NCBI GenBank assembly: GCA_003586115.2
Contig: QVOM02000119.1
Span: 45,558,742-45,622,741, forward strand
Direction of reading: 5' to 3'
Length of the DNA stretch: 64,000 nt
DNA from: Salvator merianae
Lineage: Eukaryota > Chordata > Lepidosauria > Squamata > Teiidae
Shown here piece by piece: positions 55,801 to 64,000 of the stretch (its first letter is position 1; the number at the start of each line of letters is the position of its first letter). Under the pieces are notes generated by a model. The model did no database searches. It was given only the letters and a program-made list of their open reading frames with translations, and had not been told where the DNA came from. Made by a program: the position numbers and the translations under genes.

Positions 55801-58800
55801 CTTTGTATGTTTCAGAGAGCTTCTGAGTCCTTTTGCTTGTGTGCTGGAGTTGATTTTCTGTGTATATCTGCTAGTGTGTCTTTTTCTGCACACCTGTTTT
55901 GCTGTGTGTATCTTCCTTTTTTCTTTTGCTGCAAAACAGCTTTTTTGGTGAAGAGGCTACTTTTTGGGCTGGAAAAGATGACTGCAAAGCATGCTGGCAG
56001 CAAGGTTGTTGCTTCTACAGAGACAACAGTGAAAATGAGAAGGGTCTCCCTGTCCCTTGAGGTCAGTGATTGTTTAGAGCACCTACAACAGAAAACCTGG
56101 CAGTCCACATGGCTTTTTTCAAATCTCCAGAGCCAAAATACACAGCAACACATCACCTGAACCAAGCTCAGAGGCTGTGGAGGCATGGGACTGTATGATC
56201 CTTTATCCAACAGTCCCAGGAACCTCTCTAAGCTGACTGGGTAGGGAGTTGTATCCAGGAGGTAAGAGAACTCACCTCTTCCATGTATCATGGTACAGTG
56301 GCCATTTCAGCCCTCTCCACCACCTGGTGAAGTTAAAAAGACTTGGCATAGCAATCCTGATTACTTGTGTCTGTAGAACCTCATAAAAAGAGAACTGCTG
56401 TATGGCAGGGAATGTAAAATGACTTTCCTTTTCTTTAACCAGCTCTTTATAAGAAAATGATATGCAAAGAGCTTACAGATAAATGACAAACAAGAAAAAA
56501 TTGACAGGATTTTTTTTTTTTAATCAGATATTGTCAAACGATGTGGTCGTATCTAATTCAGGAAGTACTTGTACAAAGATATTTCCAAAAATCGATTTAT
56601 TTCCTATTTGACGAGCATAAAGGAAGCAAGAAGAGATAATGCATATTTACAACTTGTAGAATTTATTTTAAAAGTGTCATATTTTATGGCATTCTAAATA
56701 AAAATACTATTATCTTGAAATACTTTTCAAGATACTGAATTGCATTGTGGTAGTGCTGTTGGCACATGATAGTCATGTAATTGACTTGCTTAATTTTGAG
56801 GTTCTTCCCTCAACTTGGGTCACTTACAGTACAGTCATAATGTTTGCATAGGAGTATATGCCACTGTACTGTGTAGTGTTTGCACCTAGGAAGGTGAGAA
56901 CTATAGCCTTATTTGAAGAGTCAAGAGCAAGGCAGTAAATTTAAACAGTAAGATAAAATAAGTTAAAACTACACCATAAGGCTCTATTATTTAGAATGCT
57001 TGGGTGAATGAAGACATTGCTACCTGCAGCTTAAAAGCATAGAATGATGGCACCAAGCAGATATCTCTGAGGTCAATGCTGGGGTGCCACACTGATTTAC
57101 CCTTTTTGTGCAGTCCTTCTTCCATAGGGGATTAAAACTGATTTCCATTGGCTTCAGTTTCTTCTTGTTCACTGCGATGCTGGAAGACTGTACCGAAGAT
57201 TGACTTAATAATGTCATAAGGACTAGTTAGAGTATGAAGGAAAATAACAACTTCAAATATAAATAGAAACAGAATACTCAGCTTGCTTGGAAATTAAAAA
57301 GTATGGTGGGTTTGTCACTAAGAAAATAACCAGTATTTATTTTTAAAACATTTATTGACTGATTTTCATATAAAGTCATAAAGGTTTTATTAAAAAATAT
57401 GGTACCTAAATAAGATAGCAGCCAGCTTGACTGGACTGTAATGAGTATTGTTAACATATACAGCAGGCCTTCATCATTTATAAGATGAAAGTGGGGCAGG
57501 CAGAGTGGTGCTTCCCATTCCACTTCCCTTCCTGTAAAGAAATATGAAGAGGAGGCTTCCTGGTGGGGGCTAACCAATGAAATGTATTTCGTCAGATTCA
57601 TAAATATATAAGTTACAGTTTTAAAAACGCTGTATTGTTTCCCCATTTAAGGGACTAGTGTATTGTGTTGTCTTTCTGCAACACAGGTAATAATAAAATA
57701 CAAGACAAGTGTTCTTTCTGGCTGACAGTGATTCCCTCAGGAGCTAATATTGTGAACTCAGAGGATGGACTTCTTCACATCTGTTTTAGGAATGTTAAGT
57801 GGATAATCTCAAAGAAGTGTCAACCCTTAAACTTTCTGGATTAAATGCTAAAACAATATTTGAATCACTTCTTAGTGTGGATGAATAGCAATAGCAGTTT
57901 GTACGCTTAAAAGTACAAAGAAGAAAGAAAGTGTAATTACAGTTAGAACATTAAGCCAATTTATGTTCTTGAGGTATTTTAAGATTTCCTGGCTGTGCCA
58001 AAGTTTGACAACTGTATATTAGCCTGTACTTTTCAGAAAATAGTCTCATATGGACAATGAGCCTTTCTTCTTTTTGATTTATACTACTAATTAACATTTC
58101 AGAGCTAAATTTTTGTAAAACAACTTGGGTAAATTACTCTAGAGTCTTTAACTGTGTTTAGCTAACTTGTCCAGTTTACACTAGGTGTTTCAAATACGCT
58201 TATTTGAATACTCAAGTAAATTTACTGCATTAAACCAATGGCTCACTGAGCAACTCATTCTGTTCTCACAGTGACCATCCGTATTCCAGTGGAAAGACAC
58301 TAAGCATTTCATGAGCTCACTAGTGCCGACTCAGCTCACTAGCACAGAAGCTCCATCAGATTTAGTGAGGCCATAGGCAAGTCATACATGAATTCCCTTG
58401 ATAGAATTCACACTTATTATGAATTAATTTATTTTAGCATTTATATACTACTCTTCACCTGAAGATCCTAGGGTGTGTCACAAAAACTAAAAGATAACAT
58501 TTATAACATCTAAACATGATTAAAATATATTAAAACACAACCTGCCCTCCTGGCCCTCAGCAGGACTACAGGGAAACTAACTATTGAATGCCTGGGTGAA
58601 GAGATATGTTTCAACCCTGGTACTGAAAGTGATATATGTTGGTGCCTGACAAACCTCAGCTGGGAAGCTGTTCCAAAGTCTGAGTGCCACCACAGAAAAG
58701 GCCATCTCATGTGTCTCACACCACCTCACTCGTCTGAGGGTAGCAGAACTACTGGAAGACTTTGTGATCTTAAAGCATCAGCAGGTCTATATGGAAGATG

Positions 58801-61800
58801 GCTATCCTTCAGGTTTTGGGGGCCCTAGCCATTTAGGATTTTATTATGTCAAGGCCAACACCTTGAATTTGGCTCAGAAGTGAATTGGCAACTAGTACAG
58901 CTCCTTCAAGACTGGCATGATGGGTATCTGGACAGAAATTTCTATGATGGTACTAAAAATAGTATTTCAGAAGCCTTGTTTAGACAATATGAAAGTTATT
59001 CATAAGACCTTGGCTATGTGATGAGGCATTTTAAGTTGAAAGGATTACTGCATAGCTTTCTATCAAGCAGGTTAATCAGCTTTTCTCCTCTCTGGTTGTT
59101 TTCATTCCTTTAGTTTCTATTTGTGTTTTCTCCTTGTTTGCCTCTTGTAATTCTAGATTACAAGGTTCTGTTATTTTTGGAGTATTTATAATTTTATTTT
59201 CACAGCAGGACATTTACCCAAATATATAGTAGAGATGGTATTAGAATTCCTGGTTTGAACTTGGTTAGTATTTCCAAAGATCTTCTATCTTCATGGCAGT
59301 GTATGTGTTTGGATTTTTAGTAGATTGTATTTCACTTGCTTTTTTTTAATTGTCAGGTTTCAGGTGGACTTTTCTGTCATTGTAACTCTACTTCCTCTTT
59401 TCTTTTTTTAAATTTTCTCCTTGCATTTCCTGTTATGTGAGGATGCATATTGTTACCTTCTTACTTTGTTTTTTTGTGTGTTCTTTCATACTCATAGTAG
59501 ATTCACTGTCAATTTCTGATATAGGATTACCCTTTAATAAAATCAGTTAAGTCATCTATTAAGTTATCTAGTTGCTTATTTAATGAGAACTGAAAGTCCA
59601 GGGGCCTAGAGGTATTACAGGTTGGCTTGAATATTGCAGACTAGAGAGGACTGGTCTGAAAGAATCTTAGGTAGGGCAAGTTCTTAAAAAGCAGAAGGGT
59701 GAGGAGATATTGTGAGACAGAACATACACTGTTTAGCAGCAATGATGCCCACAGAATATTTTTGTTGACAGAATTATGAAGCTGAAAGGGATAATTTAAG
59801 TCACTAAGTTTAACTCCCAGGAATCCAACTCAGAGCATTTCCAGTAGATGGGAGTTCAATCTTTGTATCTGCAGATTTAGAGAGGGAAAAGCAACCACTT
59901 CTCTAGGTAGTTGTTACCACTGTTTAAAGTTAACCTTATGGAAATCTTTTCTTGCTAATTTGTGAGACTCTACCTTGTAATTTAAGTCTACAATTCTTCA
60001 TCCTGCATTCTGGAATGATAGCAAATGGTTCCATTATCTCCTTCTGTATGATGTCATTTTGAAGTTTAAAACGTGCTATTATACGTGACCTTCCATGTCT
60101 TTTCTCAAGTCTGAACTTACCTCAATTGGCTTTTTCAAGGCTTTGTTCACAAATACCTGGCACTGCTCTAAAAACTATTCTTCATGGGCCTTTGTCCCAA
60201 GGTAAAAGTTTCACAATTATTTAGAAGTCACATGAAGGATGCTTAGTCATAGCTCTAGTAAGGATGAAGTTTGAAAATGATATTGTTTATGCATTTAATG
60301 CACAGTGAACTGTGAACACTAAGTATTGTTTGTTGCTATGAACATGCCCCTAATCTGTTCTTATTTGCCTGAATCCTTCTTAAAGTGAAGTGTTCAGAAC
60401 TGACAAAGTACACAATTGTCTAACCAGTACCAGATGGATGAGAACTGTTACTTCCTGTAATTTGGCAACTACAGTCATCCATTGTTGTTCACAGCAGTTC
60501 TGACCCCCATGTTGAATATGAAAATTCTTAAATTACAGAAATAGTCATTTTCCACTCTGCTTATCTGAACTCTAGAAGAGTAATCTTGGGAGACTTGAAC
60601 ATTTAGGCTGAGAGGACATCCCTAGGACCATCTCAGGATTTCATGGATTCCCTGACAGCCATCATTATTAGACCAACAGTGGGACAAGTCATACTCTTGC
60701 TAGTTTTTGTTTCAGATAGTGAGGAAGGTGATCTAGATACAGAAATGGTACAAAAATAGCATCTATTAAGAAAGTCCATCCTCAGAGACTTAAACAACCC
60801 AATAGATTCCTGAATGCTCTGGAAGCCAGAGCTGGTGATGCTGTTGAGATCCTTGTGGACTTACAGAATAATGACACATCATCGACCATTGAGACAATTG
60901 CTCCTGAGTATTCTCTCTGACACTGTGGAGCCTGAACTGTTCCTTGGTCTTCTGAGGAGTTTCGTGGAATGAAACAAGCCAGGAGATGAGTGGAGTACCT
61001 TGTGCTGCATGTTGTGAAGATGACCAAGTAGGTGTAAGAGCACATACTCCTTATGTAGCTGTCCAGCAGAGATTTTTAGAGTGGCAAAAGGACTGTTATC
61101 TTCTGCCCCCCCAAATCCAGTATTAGAATCACCTGAAGCCTGCTCTAGTAAATTGCAAGGAATAAAATTGCTTTGGGAATAAAATTTCTCACCTTTATGC
61201 AAACCTGTATCATGCTATTGATACAGTAAATGGTGAAGTTTCCAAGGAGCTATCTGGTCCAAGTTTCTGGAATTGCTTTTAGTTTTTAAGACCTGAGGAC
61301 ATGGACAAGATGTAACTGTCCATTCTACCACATGTCATTTGGACCATTGCCTGTCTTGGCTCATGAGATCAAACTGTCAGGGGAGGTCTGGGGGAGTCCA
61401 GGTTGTGCTGAAAGCATTGTTGGGTGATGGAATGGGGCAAGCTACCTTGAAAGATGCATTGGTGGAGGCACTCCTGAAGAAGTCTTCCCTGGACTCAGAA
61501 GTTTATTCCACCTACTACTTAGTCACAGATACCTCTTTTTTTGGAGACAGGTATTAGAGAGGCTAATGACTGTGCAGCTCCAGGAACCTGGAGTTCAGGC
61601 CCTACTTTAGCTCTGACTTTGGGACAGAATCAGCCTTAGTCACCATGAGGGATGACTTCTTGCTGGAGAGAGATAGAGGGAGAGCAGCTTTATTGATCCT
61701 GTTTGATATTTCAGTGGTTTTTGATACTGTTGGCCACAGTATCCTCCTAAATGAATTGGGAGTGGGAGGAATAGTATTGCAGTGGTTTGGCTTCCACCTG

Positions 61801-63869
61801 CAGGTCCAATCTCAGAAAATGGTGCTGGGTGGCTGTGGCTCTGTGCCCTGGCTTCTAAATGCAGGGTGCTAGGGTACTTTTTTTTTGTTACCCGTGCTAT
61901 TTATCATCTATATGAAACCAATGAGATCAGTCATCAGGAGCATTGGGGTAAGATGTCATCAATATACTGATGACACTCAGATGTATTTCGCCTTAACATA
62001 TGAGTCAAGAGAGGTTATGAATATCTAGAACCAGTACCTGAATGCAATGGTAGTTTGAATGCAGTGATGGGTTGAATGAGGCCAGTAAACTGAGACTGAA
62101 TTCTGACAAGACAGAGACCTATCTTGTAGGTAGGAAGTTTTCCAGTTTGGGAGTTGGGAGTTTTTGCTTATTCTAGATAAGGTTGCTGTCCTTCAGAAGA
62201 AGCAAGTATGTAGCCTGGTGGCACTTCTGGAATCATTCCTGTGGGAGGCTCAAAAAATGACCTATATGGAAACAATCCATTGCCAGAGAGTCAGCAAGAT
62301 TGATGAAGGTTCCTTCTGAGTAGACATGTATAGGATTGTACTGTTACAAGTTATTTAAGCAGCACTAGGATTGAAATTTATCACACAAGTACGTGCAATT
62401 CATGGATTTTTTAAAGCTGTTGAGTTTAAAAGAATGACTGTATATTCTTCCTAGGTGTGGTGCTTGAGCAGGTAGCAGTAAATTTTCTGTCGTTTTTAAT
62501 GGAGTCAGGAAATTATGTAGACCCATTTCAGTTTAGCTTCGGGACCTATTCTGCATTTGAAATGACTTGTTAGGAAAGGAGTGGAAGTGAGGTGCAATCG
62601 GTTGATTTTCCTTGACCTGTTGGTTATATTTGATCTGTTCAGAAGTTGATTGTTGGAGGCACTACACTGAAGGGTGTTTCTGTTCTTCTGTTTAAGCCCG
62701 GGAGATTTCTGTGCCATAGGAACTAACTTGTGGATTTCTTGAGGGCAAATCTTGGCCGAAATTATTTTTAACTTCTGTATGATGCTATTAAGCACTGTCA
62801 CCAGGAGATTTGGAATAAGGTGTCATTAGTAGACTGTATCTCTCCATTCCATCTGGATCAACAGAGGCAATCCAGATGCTTGATCATTTTCTGGAAGCAG
62901 TACTGAATTGAGACAACTTCCAAGGGAAGCTTAAATTTATTCTAGGCAAAGGTGGCTTGGAATATCTACTTTCAGCCTTAGGTCTACAATCCCTTCTCTA
63001 CAAGACTAGCTTGGCCACAATGAGCCATGCTAAGACAATTCCCAGATAACTGTTAAATGATGTCTTTATGTTCGTGATGATTTCATAGTTGCAAATAATG
63101 CAGAATGCAGTAGCAAGGCTGCTTTTGGGCACTCTTGCTGGAGGTACATCACTCAAATCTTAAAATGATCTGTATTAGTTGGACTTACTTTTAAGTCCAA
63201 TTTAAGGTGCTAGTGTGGAAATACAGGGCCCTAAATTATTTAGACCCCAAACGTCTAAAAAGATTGTCGCATTCTGCTTTGGTGTTAAAGTCTGCTGAGA
63301 AGGCTCTGTTGGTAGTGCTGTTGTTTTATATGACTTAAGCATTGATAGCACACAAGAGAGCTTTCTCTGAAATAAACCTAGATTGTGGAATGCTCTGTCA
63401 TCTGAAGCTTCATCATGCCCTATCATCATATACCTCTTTACTCTGGCTTTTAACTAGGAGAACTTTGCCCACAGCCTTGCTAAGAATTCATTGAATCATG
63501 ATTTTGCTTTTTAATGTTTTTAACATTTACTTCAAATAATTGATTTTAATGTGTTGTTTCTGGTTAATTGGTTTCTTTCAATCATGGGTATAGATTGGGC
63601 TACAAATATAAATTGAATAACCTTCAGACTTGTTTGGGCAATTCCGGATAACCTCCTTTAGTCCAATCATAATTCCCCCATATATATCATTCTAATTCTG
63701 TTTTAGATTCACCAAAAATCTATCACCTGACAAAATCAACTTAAGCACGCTAAAAGGTGAAGGTCAGCTAACCAATTTAGAGCTGGATGAAGAAGTACTT
63801 CAGAATATGCTGGACCTTCCCACTTGGCTTGCTATCAACAAAGTCTTTTGTAATAAAGCATCTATTAGG
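46852..63869 (+). CDS. BLTP3B: BLTP3B (UHRF1BP1L/SHIP164), first two coding exons, gene continues right
   Basis: BLTP3B is a bridge-like lipid-transfer protein of the VPS13/chorein class; the human protein (about 1,460 residues) works on endosomal and Golgi-bound membranes. Only residues 1-69 are in the window, from coding exons 46852-46895 and 63707-63869. They form the start of the chorein_N domain: MAGIIKKQILKHLSR, then FTKNLSPDKINLSTLKGEGQ, LELDEEVLQNMLDLPTWLAI and NKVFCNKASIR. The paralogue BLTP3A (UHRF1BP1) has a similar N-terminus; position next to ACTR6 in divergent orientation and the exact sequence favour BLTP3B. The first intron is 16.8 kb and full of repeats. Confidence 0.95.
47685..47870 (-). 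mobile_element. tRNA-derived SINE, antisense
   Basis: TTTATCCTCACAACACCCCT, GTGAAGCAGGTTACTCTGGG, CTGGTCCAAGGTCATCCTGT and GAGAATTCAAACTC are the reverse complement of the squamate SINE seen at 23190-23446. The B-box-like GAGTTTGAATTCTC is clear on the minus strand. Confidence 0.7.
48069..48255. mobile_element. Candidate TIR element
   Basis: The left end (GTTCGCATGCAGTAAAAAAA) pairs with the reverse complement of the right end (CCATGCACATTAAAAAAAAC). Inner text also pairs (GCATCCCCACACTAATGCCT, CTAATCCC against a GGATTAGAG-type right arm). Non-coding, in BLTP3B intron 1. Confidence 0.5.
49389..49818. mobile_element. TIR element, diverged family B copy 3
   Basis: It opens with GGGCCTGTTCGCACTTAC, the family B terminus. 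Its right end (ACTGTTCCACCTTAGAAAGG, then CTAAAGTGGAAAGTGCAGAA) mirrors the subterminal region of the copy at 39236. The interior is GC-richer than the flanks. In BLTP3B intron 1. Confidence 0.55.
49997..50033. repeat. (AAACC)n microsatellite
   Basis: About seven perfect CCAAA units in a row. It is not the vertebrate telomere unit. Confidence 0.95.
50228..50732. mobile_element. Candidate TIR element
   Basis: The left end GAGGGTGTTCATGCATTTAC and the reverse complement of the right end (CAGGGCCTTTCCACATTTAC) are similar. The interior is GC-richer than the intron and has short self-complementary text (CCATTTTGGTGG region; GGTAGACCCTTTTAGCAAAG). Non-coding and tentative. Confidence 0.35.
52555..52740. 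repeat. 186-bp imperfect inverted repeat
   Basis: The left arm (GCTTTAAGGTCAGGTGTTTG, GAAGCCACAGGAAGGGG) pairs with the right arm, whose reverse complement reads GCTTTAAGAGCAGGTGTTTG, GAATCCACGGGAAGGG. It sits at the end of a GC-richer block beginning near 51660, probably part of a DNA element of unknown family. Confidence 0.7.
53100..58420. other. BLTP3B intron 1, stretch without recognisable features
   Basis: About 5.3 kb of AT-rich intron. Frames here (for example 55726-56160 and 55812-56291 on the opposite strand) overlap each other and resemble no known family. No repeat was confidently recognised. Confidence 0.4.
58425..58935 (-). mobile_element. L2 LINE 3' region, antisense
   Basis: TTTATATACTACTCTTCACC, GGAAGCTGTTCCAAAGTCTG, GTGCCACCACAGAAAAGGCC and CCAACACCTTGAATTTGGCT are the reverse complement of a long L2 3' UTR. 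Confidence 0.75.
59755..60480 (-). mobile_element. CR1-type LINE 3' fragment, antisense
   Basis: AAGTTTAACTCCCAGGAATC, CAACCACTTCTCTAGGTAGT, TTCTGTATGATGTCATTTTG and TTAAAGTGAAGTGTTCAGAA follow the reverse complement of a common sauropsid CR1 3' region, strongly decayed. Confidence 0.55.
60540..63545 (+). mobile_element. L2 LINE, long decayed copy with endonuclease and reverse-transcriptase remnants
   Basis: Plus-strand remnants appear in L2 order. An endonuclease box (VILGDLNI-like) is near 60590. Reverse transcriptase follows at 61645-61990 with FDTVGHSILLNELGVGGIVL, QWFGFHLQVQSQ, an IYMKP-like box and HQYTDDTQMYF, where the catalytic YADD is YTDD. A 3' ORF end is near 63380 (LWNALSSEASSCP-like) with a TTTTAATGTGTTG tail. 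Stops and frameshifts abound, so it is dead. It lies just upstream of BLTP3B exon 2, in the gene's orientation. Confidence 0.75.
63707..63869 (+). CDS. BLTP3B: BLTP3B coding exon 2
   Basis: It encodes FTKNLSPDKINLSTLKGEGQ, LTNLELDEEVLQNMLDLPTW, LAINKVFCNKASIR. Splices are TTTTAG|ATTCAC and AGG|GTGAGT. It completes the split Arg codon from exon 1; phase 0 at the 3' end. Confidence 0.97.
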
Positions 63870-64000
63870 GTGAGTATGTAGTTATGCTGACATTGGCTTA
63901 ATGAACAATGTCCTCTCCATTTTGCTTTTAAAATACATTTTAAAATATCAGTGTTTCCAGTGTCATTGGTACTGTTACTAGTTGTTGTTTAGTCATGTCC

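Noticed and set aside
55726..56291. 144- and 159-codon frames on opposite strands
   Set aside because: They overlap each other almost entirely. The plus-strand one is Phe/Cys/Val-rich from a T-rich tract. Neither has a plausible promoter or splice context.
1..64000. CRISPR arrays, bacterial operons, phage modules, rRNA or intact tRNA genes
   Set aside because: The window is spliced vertebrate DNA. The tRNA-like pieces are decayed SINE heads, and no regularly spaced direct-repeat array was seen.

Overview
This window is a piece of vertebrate nuclear DNA, most likely from a squamate reptile (lizard, gecko or snake). All three recognisable genes are split by GT-AG introns. They encode close orthologues of human SCYL2, ACTR6 and BLTP3B (UHRF1BP1L), which are neighbours on human 12q23. 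The lineage guess rests on the repeats: many L2 and CR1 3' ends, an L1 ORF2 tail, tRNA-derived SINEs with L2-like tails, and several short inverted-repeat DNA elements. No sequence here names a species.

Layout. Positions 1-25,735 hold SCYL2 on the minus strand. Sixteen coding exons (1,321-20,248) give 713 codons. The C-terminal exon or exons lie left of the window, and the promoter is a CpG-rich block near 25.6-26.1 kb with a likely non-coding first exon. Positions 26.1-29.5 kb are intergenic, with an inverted-repeat element and an antisense L2 tail. DEPDC4, which separates SCYL2 and ACTR6 in human, was not seen there. Positions 29,909-43,620 hold the whole ACTR6 coding sequence on the minus strand, in 11 exons encoding 395 residues. 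Its introns contain a decayed possible tyrosine-recombinase element, a GC-rich 718-bp terminal-inverted-repeat element and other repeats. After about 2.8 kb of spacer, BLTP3B begins on the plus strand with a CpG-rich promoter, coding exon 1 (46,852-46,895), a 16.8-kb repeat-rich intron and coding exon 2 (63,707-63,869). The gene continues off the right end.

Roles. SCYL2 is a clathrin-associated pseudokinase of endosomal and Golgi traffic. ACTR6 is the nuclear actin-related subunit of the SRCAP/SWR1 H2A.Z-exchange complex. BLTP3B is a chorein-type lipid-transfer protein of endosome and Golgi membranes. They share a neighbourhood rather than a pathway. ACTR6 and BLTP3B are divergently transcribed, and both have YY1/TISU-like AAGATGGCG sequences at or near a start codon.

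Highlights of the hunt are a nearly perfect 182-bp palindrome beside an SCYL2 splice donor, two families of terminal-inverted-repeat elements (one with apparent 3-bp target duplications), a perfect TISU-type motif opening an 8-codon upstream ORF in the BLTP3B leader, the missing DEPDC4, a decayed DIRS-like recombinase, and an unclassified 240-codon reading frame with one internal stop. All exon borders were read by eye from splice sites and family knowledge. Repeat names are by recognition, not by a library search.
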